Shown here: one piece after another, positions 23,999 through 33,121 of the stretch
Position numbering within the stretch: position 1 is the stretch's first letter
How the letters are laid out: each line of letters begins with the position of its first letter
NCBI RefSeq assembly: GCF_004791165.1
Contig: NZ_SRUZ01000010.1
Location: 186,001 to 250,000 of the forward strand
Origin: Mesorhizobium sp. M8A.F.Ca.ET.218.01.1.1
GTDB lineage: Bacteria > Pseudomonadota > Alphaproteobacteria > Rhizobiales > Rhizobiaceae
Direction of reading: 5' to 3'
DNA: 64,000 nucleotides
The notes under the pieces: generated by a model
Told to the model about the DNA's origin: nothing
Databases searched by the model: none
The model's input: the letters and a program-made list of their open reading frames with translations, nothing else
Made by a program: the position numbers and the translations under genes

Positions 23999-25351
23999 AT
24001 GTCGCACATGATCCTCAGCGCGTTCTTCTTCAACCCGCAGGGCGACCACCGCATGGCCTGGCGCCACCCCCGCGCGCCGGGGCGCGAGGTGCTCGATTTC
24101 GACTATTACCGCGAGCTGGTGCAGGCGGCCGAGCGGGCCACGATCGACACCATCTTCGTCGCCGACCACGTGTCGATCTGGGATTCGGTCAAGAGCGGCG
24201 TCGCGCACTACGCCAATGCGCGGCTGGAACCGCTGACGCTGCTGTCGGCGCTGGCCGGCGTCACCAGGCATATCGGCCTGATCACCACGGCGTCGAGTTC
24301 CTACAGCGAGCCCTACAATGTCGCGCGGCTGTTCGCCTCGCTCGACCATATCTCGAAGGGCAGGGCGTCGTGGAACGTCGTCACCTCGGCGATGGACGAG
24401 GAGGCGCGCAATTTCGGCCGCGACGGCAATATCGAGCACGCCTTCCGCTATGAACGCGCCGGCGAATTCCTCGATATCGTCAAGGCGCTGTGGGACAGCT
24501 GGGAGGACGAGGCGCTCCTCATCGACAAGGAGACCGGCTATTTCGCCGACCCCGACAAGGTCCATCCGATCGACCACCAGGGCAAACATTTCAAGGTACG
24601 CGGGCCGCTCAACGTGTCGCGGCCGCCGCAGGGCCATCCGCTGATCGTGCAGGCCGGCTCGTCCGAGGACGGCAAGAATTTCGCCACCGCCCAGGCCGAC
24701 GTGCATTTCGCCATCTTCTCCACGCGCGAAGACGGCATCAAATACCGGCAGGACATCAACGAGCGGCTGGCGCGCCACGGCAGGCGGCCGGAAAGCTTCA
24801 AGATACTGCCCGGCATCCTGCCGATCGTTGCCGCCTCCGAGGCAGAGGGCCGCGACAAGCAGGAATACCTGCAGACGCTGCTGCCCGACCAGGTCGGCAT
24901 CGACCTGTTGTCGAGCTGGAGCGGCATCGACCTCTCCGTCTACCCGCCTGATGGCCCGCTGCCGCCGCTGCCGGACGAGAGCACCTTCAATGGCGGGCGC
25001 ACCTCGCTCAACCGCGTCAAGCAATGGTCGAAGCAGAACCTCAGCCTGCGCGACATCGCCCGCAAGCTCGCCAACAGCGGCTCGGTGCCGACGGTGGCCG
25101 GCACGCCGAAGCAGATCGCCGACCAGTTGGAAGACTGGTACGTCGCCGGCGCCTGCGACGGCTTCAATCTGATGTTCCCGCTGCTGCCCGAGGACTGGGT
25201 GAATTTCGCCGAGCAGGTGGTGCCGGAACTGCAGCGGCGCGGCCTGGTGCCGACCGAATACGCGCCCGGCACGCTGCGCGACCGCTTCGGCCTTGCCCGC
25301 CCCGCCAACCGCTTCGCCGAGCAGCGCGCCAATCAGCGCGCCGTGTCCTGA
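23999..25351 (+). CDS. LLM-class flavin monooxygenase (NtaA/SnaA/DszA family)
   Basis: A 450-aa FMNH2-dependent monooxygenase of the nitrilotriacetate/dibenzothiophene sulfone group. Family features: N-terminal SAFFFNPQGDHRMAWRHP, the VADHVSIW segment, TTASSSYSEPYNVARLFASLDHISKGRASWNVVTS, and the central GPLNVSRPPQGHPLIVQAGSS. These enzymes need a separate flavin reductase, which is not in the window. It is first in an operon with a tandem DUF427 protein and an Opp-type importer, implying uptake and oxidative cleavage of one small compound, perhaps a sulfur or amine compound. Start ATG 23999. Confidence 0.9.
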   Translation: MSHMILSAFFFNPQGDHRMAWRHPRAPGREVLDFDYYRELVQAAERATIDTIFVADHVSIWDSVKSGVAHYANARLEPLTLLSALAGVTRHIGLITTASSSYSEPYNVARLFASLDHISKGRASWNVVTSAMDEEARNFGRDGNIEHAFRYERAGEFLDIVKALWDSWEDEALLIDKETGYFADPDKVHPIDHQGKHFKVRGPLNVSRPPQGHPLIVQAGSSEDGKNFATAQADVHFAIFSTREDGIKYRQDINERLARHGRRPESFKILPGILPIVAASEAEGRDKQEYLQTLLPDQVGIDLLSSWSGIDLSVYPPDGPLPPLPDESTFNGGRTSLNRVKQWSKQNLSLRDIARKLANSGSVPTVAGTPKQIADQLEDWYVAGACDGFNLMFPLLPEDWVNFAEQVVPELQRRGLVPTEYAPGTLRDRFGLARPANRFAEQRANQRAVS

Positions 25352-25362
25352 GAGGCAAAGCC

Positions 25363-26136
25363 ATGACCGCCGCGCCGAACCTCCAGCCCCGCGAAGCCAC
25401 CGCTCCGCGCCTCGTCAACGTGCTGCACAGCCCCAAGCGCATCCGCGTCAAGTTCGGCGGCCGCACCATCGCCGACAGCCGCAACGTGCTGGTGCTGCGC
25501 TCCAACCATTTCCTGCCGATCTATTTCTTCCCGCCGTCGGCGATCGATCCTTCGGTGCTGAAACCGTCGCTGCATCGCGAGCCGCATGCGGTCGGCGGCG
25601 AGACCGCCTATTGGGACATCGACAGCGGCGACAAGCGCGCCGCCAACGCGGCCTGGTCGTTCACAGCACCGCCGGATGAAAACCTGGCGCCGCTCGCCGG
25701 CCGCATTGCCTTCACCTGGAAATCGGTCGACCAGTGGTTCGAGGAAGAGGAAGAAGTCTTCGTCCACGCCCGCGATCCCTATGCGCGCATCGACGTGCTG
25801 CAGAGTTCGAGCCATGTCGAGGTCTGGTTCGACGGCGAGATCATCGCCGACAGCCATCGTCCGGTGCTGCTGTTCGAGACCCATCTGCCGACGCGTTTCT
25901 ACCTGCGGCCGGAGGACATCAGGCTGGAGCGGCTGACGGCGTCCGGTTCGACGACGCGATGTCCCTACAAGGGCATCGCCTCCTACTGGTCGGGCCTTCT
26001 CGGGGATGGTTCGGTTCGCCCCGACATCGCCTGGAGTTATCGCGAGCCGATCGACGAGGTCGCGAAAATCAAGGGCCTGATCGCCTTCTATCCGCAGGCG
26101 GTCGACCGCATCCATCTCGACGGCCAGCCGGCCTGA
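25363..26136 (+). CDS. Tandem DUF427 domain protein
   Basis: A 257-aa protein built of two DUF427 modules. The first begins at about residue 27 (RIRVKFGGRTIADSRNVLVL...YFFPPSAI) and the second at about 147 (HVEVWFDGEIIADSHRPVLLFE...RFYLRPEDI), the latter with CPYKGIASYW and WSYREP near the end; the first lacks a full CPYKG motif. DUF427 is a small beta-rich fold without an established reaction. It lies 11 bases after the monooxygenase gene and 41 before the binding protein gene, so it is part of the operon and may act on the monooxygenase substrate or product. ATG 25363. Confidence 0.88.
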   Translation: MTAAPNLQPREATAPRLVNVLHSPKRIRVKFGGRTIADSRNVLVLRSNHFLPIYFFPPSAIDPSVLKPSLHREPHAVGGETAYWDIDSGDKRAANAAWSFTAPPDENLAPLAGRIAFTWKSVDQWFEEEEEVFVHARDPYARIDVLQSSSHVEVWFDGEIIADSHRPVLLFETHLPTRFYLRPEDIRLERLTASGSTTRCPYKGIASYWSGLLGDGSVRPDIAWSYREPIDEVAKIKGLIAFYPQAVDRIHLDGQPA

Positions 26137-26177
26137 CGGCGGCTTTTTCCCAACTTCCCATTCAAGAGAGAAAAACA

Positions 26178-27830
26178 ATGACGAAACGTTCCGACATCGA
26201 TCTTCTGCGCAGCCAGTCCCCACGCAATGCGTCCCGTGATATCTGGAATGTCGCGGTGGACGAATACGCGCAAGGCTTTCTCAAGCGCCGCGACCTCCTG
26301 AAATACGCGGCACTTCTCGGCCTCACCGGCTTTGCCGCCTCGCAGGGGCTGTTCACGCCAGGCGCGGCGCGCGCGGCGACTGCCGGCGGCACGGTGCGCG
26401 TCGGGCTCGGCCAGCCGACCAAGGCGATCGATCCCGTCACGATCACCGATCCGGCCAGCATCGGCGTGATCAGCCAGGTCGGCGAGTATCTCATCCTCGA
26501 CGATCCCAAGGACGGCCTCCAGCCGAAGCTTGCCTTGTCGTGGGAAGCCGACGAGACCGCCAGGCGCTGGACCTTCAAGCTGAGGCCAGGCGTCAAATTC
26601 CACGACGGCCGCACCGTGACCGCCAAGGATGTGGTTGCAAGCTTCGAACGGCTTGTCGACCCGGCCAGCGGCTCCTCGGCCTTGTCGGCCTATAAGGGCA
26701 TCCTCTCCAAGGGCGGCGCCAAGGTCGTCGACGACGAGACGGTCGCCTTCGATCTCGACCAGTCCAACAGCAACTTCCCGTTCTATGTCTCCTCCGACGT
26801 CTACAACGCCGTCATCGTGCCGGCCGACTATGCCGGCGATTTCGAGAAGACCTTCAACGGCACCGGCCCGTTCAAGCTGGAGTCCTTCCGCCCCAAGCAG
26901 GGCGCCAGCTTCGTGCGCAACCCCGACTATTGGGGCGACAAGGCGCTGCCCGACCGCGTCGAGATCAAGTTCTTCGACGACGAACAGGCGCAGGTTCTGG
27001 CGCTGCAGGCCGGCCAGCTCGACGTCATCCCGAGCACCACGCGGCTGGAGCTGGCGATCGAGGGCAACCCCAACTTCAAGCTGCTCAGCGTGCAGGCAAG
27101 CTCGCATGATCCGGCGCATCTCAGAACCGACCAGGCGCCGTTCACCGACAAGCGCATCCGCCGCGCGCTGGCGCTGACCATCGACCGCGAGGCCGTGGTC
27201 AAGGGCCTGCTCAAGGGCCGCGCCATCGTCGGCAACGACACGCCCTTCGCGCCGATCTTCCCCTCGGCCGATCCGTCTGTGCCGCAGCGCAAGCAGGACA
27301 TCGCCGAGGCCAAGCGCCTGCTTGGCGAGGCCGGCGTGCCCAATGGGTTCGAGGTGACGCTGACTACCGAGCGCGCCTATGACATTCCCGATTATGCGGT
27401 GATCATCCAGAATTTCGCGAAAAAGGCCGGCATCGACATCAAGCTCAACGTGCTGCCGCAGGATGCCTATTACGGCTCGGCGACATTCGGCTCCTCGCCG
27501 TGGCTGGACTCCAATCTCGGCATCACCGATTTCGGCCATCGCGGCACGCCCGACATCTTCCTCAACGCGACGCTGAAGAGTTCGGGCGCCTGGAACGCGG
27601 CGCATTTCAACAATGCGGACTATGATGCGCTGCTCATCGACTACGGCAAGGCGCGCGACCTGCAGGCGCAGCGGCTCGCCGCCGGCAAGATCCAGACCCT
27701 GCTGCTCGACGAGACGCCGCTGATCATCAGCTATTTCTCGCAATACAGCCGCATCGTCAGCGCCAAGGTCGAAGGCGTGCGCTTCACTGCCATCTCGCAT
27801 CTGCTGCTCGACAAGGTGTCGTTCGTGTGA
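26178..27830 (+). CDS. ABC transporter substrate-binding protein (family 5, Tat-type signal)
   Basis: A 550-aa periplasmic binding protein of the peptide/nickel family (SBP_bac_5). The N-terminus has a Tat-like signal: KRRDLLK around residues 36-42, a hydrophobic stretch, and an ARA cleavage site near 64-66. Body motifs include LALSWEADETARRWTFKLRPGVKFHDG and VKDVVASFERL-type segments, and RRALALTIDREAVVKGLL. It has an unusually long pre-RR region of about 36 residues. ATG 26178 is behind GAGAG. It delivers the ligand to the two permeases that follow with overlapping ends. Confidence 0.92.
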   Translation: MTKRSDIDLLRSQSPRNASRDIWNVAVDEYAQGFLKRRDLLKYAALLGLTGFAASQGLFTPGAARAATAGGTVRVGLGQPTKAIDPVTITDPASIGVISQVGEYLILDDPKDGLQPKLALSWEADETARRWTFKLRPGVKFHDGRTVTAKDVVASFERLVDPASGSSALSAYKGILSKGGAKVVDDETVAFDLDQSNSNFPFYVSSDVYNAVIVPADYAGDFEKTFNGTGPFKLESFRPKQGASFVRNPDYWGDKALPDRVEIKFFDDEQAQVLALQAGQLDVIPSTTRLELAIEGNPNFKLLSVQASSHDPAHLRTDQAPFTDKRIRRALALTIDREAVVKGLLKGRAIVGNDTPFAPIFPSADPSVPQRKQDIAEAKRLLGEAGVPNGFEVTLTTERAYDIPDYAVIIQNFAKKAGIDIKLNVLPQDAYYGSATFGSSPWLDSNLGITDFGHRGTPDIFLNATLKSSGAWNAAHFNNADYDALLIDYGKARDLQAQRLAAGKIQTLLLDETPLIISYFSQYSRIVSAKVEGVRFTAISHLLLDKVSFV

Positions 27831-28798
27831 TCGCCTCGATGGCGGTCGTCAGGCCCCTGGCGGCGCGCGCGGGTTCGCTGCTTCTGACGCTGTGGCTGGT
27901 CAGCGCGCTGGTCTTCCTCGCCGGGCAGGTGCTGCCCGGCGATGTCGGCCGCGTCATGCTCGGCCCGTTCGCCGATGCGCAGGCGGTCGCCGAACTCAAC
28001 CGCAAGCTCGGCACCGACCAGCCGATCCTCGCGCAATACTGGCACTGGTTCAGCCGGGCGATGACGGGGGATTTCGGCGACTCGCTGTCGATGCGCGCCC
28101 CGGTGGCGCCGTTCGTGCTGGAGAGCATCAGGAACTCCGCCGCACTGGCCGGCGTCGTGCTGCTGTTTCTCGTGCCGATCGGCATCGGCGCCGGCGTCGC
28201 CGCCGGCCTGCGCCCGGGGAGCCTTGCCGACAGGCTGATCGTGCTCACCGGCGTCTCGCTCTCGATCGTGCCGGACTTCGTCTCCGGCCTTTTGCTGCTG
28301 ATGGTCTTCGGCCTGTGGCTGGCCTGGTTTCCGATCACGGGCGCGGCGCCGCAAGCCTCCGGCTTCTGGACGACCAGCTACTACCTCATCCTGCCGGCGC
28401 TGCCGCTGGTGCTGAATCTGATCGGCTATGTCGCGCGCATGACCAGGGCAGGGGTGATCGAGGCGCGTGGCGCCGACTACACCCGCACCGCCATCCTCAA
28501 AGGCTTGAGCCCCTCGCAAGTGCTGTTCAAGCACGTGCTGCGCAATGCGGTGGTGCCGACAGTCGCCGTCATCGCCACGCAGAGCGGCTTCCTGCTCGGC
28601 GGCCTGGTGGTGATCGAGGCGCTGTTCGGCATACAGGGGCTCGGCAATCTTGTGTTGAGCGCCGCCAAGGCGCGTGACTTCCCGATGCTCGAGGCCGGCG
28701 TGCTGGTGATGGCGGCGATCTTCGTGTCGACGGCCGCGATCGGCGATCTCCTGCAGGCGCTGCTCGATCCGCGCCAGCGCCGCCGGAGCGCGCCATGA
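27827..28798 (+). CDS. ABC transporter permease (DppB type)
   Basis: A 323-aa inner-membrane permease of the Opp/Dpp family, about six membrane segments, with the cytoplasmic coupling EAA motif EARGADYTRTAILKGLS. GTG 27827 overlaps the stop of the binding protein gene (GTGA), and the gene ends overlapping the start of the second permease. Works with the permease at 28795 and presumably the divergent fused ATPase. Confidence 0.92.
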   Translation: MIASMAVVRPLAARAGSLLLTLWLVSALVFLAGQVLPGDVGRVMLGPFADAQAVAELNRKLGTDQPILAQYWHWFSRAMTGDFGDSLSMRAPVAPFVLESIRNSAALAGVVLLFLVPIGIGAGVAAGLRPGSLADRLIVLTGVSLSIVPDFVSGLLLLMVFGLWLAWFPITGAAPQASGFWTTSYYLILPALPLVLNLIGYVARMTRAGVIEARGADYTRTAILKGLSPSQVLFKHVLRNAVVPTVAVIATQSGFLLGGLVVIEALFGIQGLGNLVLSAAKARDFPMLEAGVLVMAAIFVSTAAIGDLLQALLDPRQRRRSAP

Positions 28799-29676
28799 CC
28801 GATCTGGCGCAATCCCCGGCGCGCGGCGACATCAGGCTCTCCTGGATCGGCCGGTTGCGCGGCGTGATGCCCGATGTGGCGCCGTCGACCGTGATCGGGT
28901 CGGTGGTGCTGCTGTTCTGGGTCGCCTGCGCGCTGTTTGGCGCGCTGTTCGTGCCGTTCGATCCCTATGCCGAGGATTTCCTGTCCATGATGACGCCGCC
29001 CGACGCGGTGCACTGGTTCGGCACCGACCAGCTCGGCCGCGACGTGCTCTCGCGCATCATCGTCGGCTCGCGCGACATCCTTTTGGTGGCGCCGCTGGCG
29101 ACGCTGGCGGGTGTTGCTTCAGGCAGCGTCATCGGCCTGGTGCTCGGCACCTTTGGCGGCCTGGTCGATGCCGTCGGCGCGCGGCTGCTCGACGCGGTCA
29201 TGTCGCTGCCCTTCATCGTGCTGGTGACGATGGCGCTGGTGGCGATCGGCCCGTCCAACCTCACCGTCATCGCGGTGATCGGCCTTGCCTATGCGCCGCT
29301 GGTGGCGCGCACCGTGCGCACCGCCGCGCGCGAACAGCGCGAGCGCGACTATGTCAGCGCCGCCCGGCTGGCCGGCGAAGGGCGGCTGGCGATCATGTTC
29401 CTGGAAATCCTGCCCAATGTCCGGGAAACCATCCTGATCGAGCTGATCACCCGGCTCGGCTACGCCTTCTTCTCGATCGCGACGCTGAGCTTCCTCGGCC
29501 TCGGCATCCAGCCGCCATCGGCCGACTGGGGGCTGGCGATCGCCGACGGTTACGGCTTCCTCACCGGCGGCAAATGGTGGGTGGTGGTGTTCAATTCGGC
29601 GGCGATCATTTCGCTGGTCATGGCCACCAACCTCATCGCGCAAGGCATCGGCGCTTTCGAACAAGGCGACAAATAG
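28795..29676 (+). CDS. ABC transporter permease (DppC type)
   Basis: A 293-aa second permease with the DppC-type N-terminal extension, the WFGTDQLGRDVLSRII segment conserved in this family, and the coupling motif near RERDYVSAARLAGEG. ATG 28795 overlaps the previous TGA by four bases. The last gene of the operon before a small separate gene. With its partner it forms the translocation channel. Confidence 0.92.
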   Translation: MTDLAQSPARGDIRLSWIGRLRGVMPDVAPSTVIGSVVLLFWVACALFGALFVPFDPYAEDFLSMMTPPDAVHWFGTDQLGRDVLSRIIVGSRDILLVAPLATLAGVASGSVIGLVLGTFGGLVDAVGARLLDAVMSLPFIVLVTMALVAIGPSNLTVIAVIGLAYAPLVARTVRTAAREQRERDYVSAARLAGEGRLAIMFLEILPNVRETILIELITRLGYAFFSIATLSFLGLGIQPPSADWGLAIADGYGFLTGGKWWVVVFNSAAIISLVMATNLIAQGIGAFEQGDK

Positions 29677-29787
29677 GCTGTGGGCGCCATGCAATGGTCG
29701 GCTATTCGATCGAATTTCTTTACAACCCGTTAATTCGGCCATGCATCAATAAGCATCTGCTAATTATCGGTGCGCGTGGGGTACGCA

Positions 29788-29931
29788 ATGACCAAAAATC
29801 TCGGCAATGCACGCTATGTGCCGCCCAAGGACACGAGCATTTCCTTGTTCAGCAGGGTCGCGCCGGCGCTGTTCCCGCTCGTCGCGGCGGCGTTGGGCTA
29901 CTTGATCGGGCGGCAGTTCCTCGGCCTATAG
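29788..29931 (+). CDS. Small single-pass membrane protein, 47 aa
   Basis: A short gene with ATG 29788, TAG 29929-29931 and a GTGGGG ribosome-binding-like stretch. The product starts with a polar segment (about 20 residues) and ends in one predicted membrane helix (FPLVAAALGYLIGRQFLGL). It lies alone between the permease operon and the convergent antiporter gene, with an AT-rich promoter-like region before it. No family recognised. Codon usage and the tidy topology favour a real gene, but there is no independent support. Confidence 0.5.
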   Translation: MTKNLGNARYVPPKDTSISLFSRVAPALFPLVAAALGYLIGRQFLGL

Positions 29932-29942
29932 GACCATAGACA

Positions 29943-32276
29943 TCAGGCGCCGGTCTCGGCTGTCGCCTCCTCAGCGCCGGCGTCGGCTCGCCTGACGCGA
30001 TCGCTCGCCAGAAGCACGACAGGGCAGGCGACGGCGGCCAGCACGGCGGTCGCCGTGTCGCCGAAGAACAGCTCTTCGCCCGGCCGCTGGGTGACGCCCA
30101 TCACCACCATCGCCGCGCCCTTGGCCGCTTCCCTGGCGATCGCCTGGTCGGGCGTGGCGCGCGTTCTGATGGCGGTCTCGACGGCGACGCCATAGCGGTC
30201 GGCGAGATCGGCGACATCCTTGAGCACGGCCTCCTCGCGGCGGTGCGAAACCGAGCCTGGCCGGCTGCCCTTGCGGGCCTGCGAGACATAAAGGACTTTG
30301 ACGCGCGCCCGGTGCGGCCGCGCCAGGGCCAGCGCGAAATCAGCCGCGCGCCGCGCGACCTCGGTGCCGTTGACGGGAACCAGAATGGTCGCGCCGGCAC
30401 GCAGCATCGGCATCCTGCCGCTGGATTTGGCGCCATTCAGCACCAGGCAGAGCGGGCCGTCGAAGCCGCTGGTGATATCGTTCAGCGTGCCGCTGAATGT
30501 GCCTTTGCCGGTCAGCGCGTTGTCGAGCCCGACCAGCAGAAGGCCGTAGCCCTTGCGGGCCTCGGCGGCAATGGTCTCGGTGGTGGCTTCAAGCTCGGCG
30601 CGGGCCGTGAGATGGATCTTGTCGACGGGCGTGTCCTCGGCCTTGCTGACAGCCCTGGCGCTTCTGGCCGCTCCCCTCTTGACCTGTTTCGAGGCCCGCT
30701 CGGGGCCTTTGTCACGGGCAGGGCCGGGCAATTTGCCGTCCTCGAGGTGGAGCAGCGTGGTCGGCATGCCGGTGCCGCCGCCGACGAGCCCGGCGAGATA
30801 GGCGGTGAACTTGCCGACCGGGCTGTCGTCGACGAGCAGCAGCAATCGCTCCAGTTTGGAGACGAAGCCGCGTTCGTCGAGCAGTTCTCGGTCGACGCGC
30901 TGCTTTTCGGCATCGCCGACCGGCAGCCGGCCGAGCGCCCAGCGCAGCATTGGCGGCATGGCGAGCGTCGTGATGACGGCCATGGTGACGATCATCGTGA
31001 ACAGATTGTGCGACAGGATGTTCATCGACAGGCCGATCGAGGCGACGATGACCTCGGTCGAGCCGCGCGCGTTCATGGCGCTGCCGACGGCGGTCGCCTC
31101 CTTCAGCGACATGCCGGCCAGGCGGCCGCCGAGAAAGGCTCCCGAGAATTTGCCGATGCTGGCGATCAGCACCAGCGCCAGCGTCAGCAGCGCCAGCGTC
31201 GGGTCAGAAAGCACGGTGAGGTTTGCGGACAAGCCGGCCATGCCGAAGAACACTGGCATGAACAGCGCCGTGATGACGCCGCGCAGCTGGCCCTCTATGT
31301 GGTCGGACAGGATCGGCGATTCCCCGACCAGTATGCCGGCGACGAAGGCGCCGAGCACGGTGTGGACGCCGATCAGATTGGTGATCAACGCCATCACGCC
31401 CATAATGATGATGATGACGGTGACGACGGCATACTCGCTGCGGAAGGAGTCGTTGCTCCAGCGGATCAGGGTGAACACCAGGCGGCGGCCGATGGTGAAG
31501 GAAAACACCATGAACAGCGCCACTTCGACCACCGTGATGATGAGCGGCAGCACCTGCAGGCTGCCATTGGTGGCGATGCCGAAGGTGACGGCGATGATCA
31601 GCCAGCCGATCGTGTCCTCGATGATGGCGGAGGAGACGATGACCTGGCCGAGATTGCGGCGCATGAAGTTCATCTCGCGCACCACCATGGCGACGATCTT
31701 GACCGAGGAGATCGACAGCGCGGTGCCGAGGAACAGTCCGGCGACGATGCGCTCACCCGGCTCGGGCAGGAGGGAATCCGGCAGCACCTGCGCCAGCGCG
31801 AAGCCGCAGACAAAGGGCACGACGACGCCGGTGATCGAGATCGAAAAACAGGCCGCGCCCACCCGCCGCACGAGGCGCAGATCCGTCTCCATCCCGGTAA
31901 GCAGGAGAAGCAGCAGGATGCCGAGCTGCGAGACGGCATCGATCATGCTTTTCTGCGCGGGATCGGTGGAGAAGATCAGATGCTGGGCGTCCGGCCATAT
32001 CCAGCCGAACAGCGACGGCCCGAGCAGGATGCCGCCGATCAGCTGGCCCATGATCGCCGGCTGGCCATAGCGCTGGAAGATTTCGCCGAGGCCACGGCCG
32101 ACCAGAAGCAGGAGTACGATCTCGGCGACGAATAATCCCTCCGCCGAGCCGCCGATGCCCGAGGCGTGGCCGGCCGGCTGCGCGGCCAGCGCGTGGTTTG
32201 CCGGCGCCAGAACGAAAATGGCCAGCGAAAGGGCGGCCGCTGTACCGTGCGGCCTCGTTGCCGATGGATGGATCAT
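29943..32276 (-). CDS. CPA2-type cation/proton antiporter with C-terminal USP domains
   Basis: A 777-aa inner-membrane protein. After a cleavable-looking hydrophobic N-terminus, about 12 membrane segments (residues 45-445) make a Na+/H+ or K+/H+ exchanger core (GQPAIMGQLIGGILLGPSLFGW; LLLTGMETDL). The soluble tail has one degenerate and one clear universal-stress-protein fold: ILVPVNGTEVARRAADFALAL near the start and VVMGVTQRPGEELFFGDTATAVL with a CPVVLL end. USP-fused antiporters are known from cyanobacteria and proteobacteria and are thought to sense nucleotide or energy state. ATG 32276 after an AAGGGA site. Ion specificity is unknown. Confidence 0.87.
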   Translation of the reverse strand: MIHPSATRPHGTAAALSLAIFVLAPANHALAAQPAGHASGIGGSAEGLFVAEIVLLLLVGRGLGEIFQRYGQPAIMGQLIGGILLGPSLFGWIWPDAQHLIFSTDPAQKSMIDAVSQLGILLLLLLTGMETDLRLVRRVGAACFSISITGVVVPFVCGFALAQVLPDSLLPEPGERIVAGLFLGTALSISSVKIVAMVVREMNFMRRNLGQVIVSSAIIEDTIGWLIIAVTFGIATNGSLQVLPLIITVVEVALFMVFSFTIGRRLVFTLIRWSNDSFRSEYAVVTVIIIIMGVMALITNLIGVHTVLGAFVAGILVGESPILSDHIEGQLRGVITALFMPVFFGMAGLSANLTVLSDPTLALLTLALVLIASIGKFSGAFLGGRLAGMSLKEATAVGSAMNARGSTEVIVASIGLSMNILSHNLFTMIVTMAVITTLAMPPMLRWALGRLPVGDAEKQRVDRELLDERGFVSKLERLLLLVDDSPVGKFTAYLAGLVGGGTGMPTTLLHLEDGKLPGPARDKGPERASKQVKRGAARSARAVSKAEDTPVDKIHLTARAELEATTETIAAEARKGYGLLLVGLDNALTGKGTFSGTLNDITSGFDGPLCLVLNGAKSSGRMPMLRAGATILVPVNGTEVARRAADFALALARPHRARVKVLYVSQARKGSRPGSVSHRREEAVLKDVADLADRYGVAVETAIRTRATPDQAIAREAAKGAAMVVMGVTQRPGEELFFGDTATAVLAAVACPVVLLASDRVRRADAGAEEATAETGA

Positions 32277-32376
32277 GGGTCCCTTCAAGACGCCGCCGCG
32301 GACTGACCATCACAACGCGCGGCCGACGTTTGCGTTGCAGCCATCCGTCGCGAGTTGTTGGCGTCCGGCATCGAGG

Positions 32377-33069
32377 TCAGACGTGGACGTTACCGAAGGA
32401 GAGTTCGCCGTCGTCGCCTGGCGTCAGGAAGGCGGCCGCCAGCAGGCCGGCATAGAGGAGGGCAACCACGGCGACGATGGCCGCGCCCGGTATGGGACCG
32501 AGCGCCGCCGCGCCGACGGCCTCGCGCATTGTGCCGACAAAGCCGACCGGCACGCCTTGATCGATGAGGCTCGGGGTCGACAGTTTGAGGATCCAGGCGA
32601 GCAGCAGGATCAGCATCATGTGCACGTAGTTGCGGCGCAGACGGCGCGCCAGCGCCACGCGCTGCGAAACCAGGAATTTTGGGGTGCGCAGGCTCTCGCC
32701 GACGACCAGCAGCCAGTCGGAGGCGAAATCGGGCTGCGGCGAGAAGATCTGCGCGAAATAATGGCGCTCGAACTGGCGCACGCGGGCGCGGTAGACGTCG
32801 AAGAAGCGGTAGCGGCGCGCCTCGATCCACAACAAAAGCAGCACCAGCAGCATGGCGAACAGCAGCACGCCGTGATGGGCGCTGGCCGTCGACAGCGACA
32901 CGGACAGCATCGCCGCGACAACGGTGATCGCCCAATTGCTGGTGCGGTCGAGGCGGTCGCGCCAGCCGGCCATGCGGGCGATCTCGGCGCGATGGAAATG
33001 GGACATAACGGTGACCAGTTCGCCTGGCGAAAGCGGTCTGCCGACGGGCGTTGCCGGCGCATCGTTCAT
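32377..33069 (-). CDS. DUF2270 family membrane protein
   Basis: A 230-aa predicted integral membrane protein matching DUF2270: conserved SHFHRAEIARMAGWRDRLDRTSNWAI opening, then two central and two C-terminal hydrophobic segments with RRYRFFDVYRARVR in between. Function is unknown for the family. It lies 100 bases before the antiporter gene in the same direction, and the two may be co-transcribed. ATG 33069. Confidence 0.82.
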   Translation of the reverse strand: MNDAPATPVGRPLSPGELVTVMSHFHRAEIARMAGWRDRLDRTSNWAITVVAAMLSVSLSTASAHHGVLLFAMLLVLLLLWIEARRYRFFDVYRARVRQFERHYFAQIFSPQPDFASDWLLVVGESLRTPKFLVSQRVALARRLRRNYVHMMLILLLAWILKLSTPSLIDQGVPVGFVGTMREAVGAAALGPIPGAAIVAVVALLYAGLLAAAFLTPGDDGELSFGNVHV

Positions 33070-33121
33070 GACTTCCTCCCAGCCGACAACGCTTATGAGG
33101 CAATGTCGTTCCGGCAGGCGG

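Noticed and set aside
30243..32135. A 630-codon plus-strand reading frame
   Set aside because: Antisense to the antiporter-USP gene; rich in His, Asp and Gln repeats typical of shadow frames.
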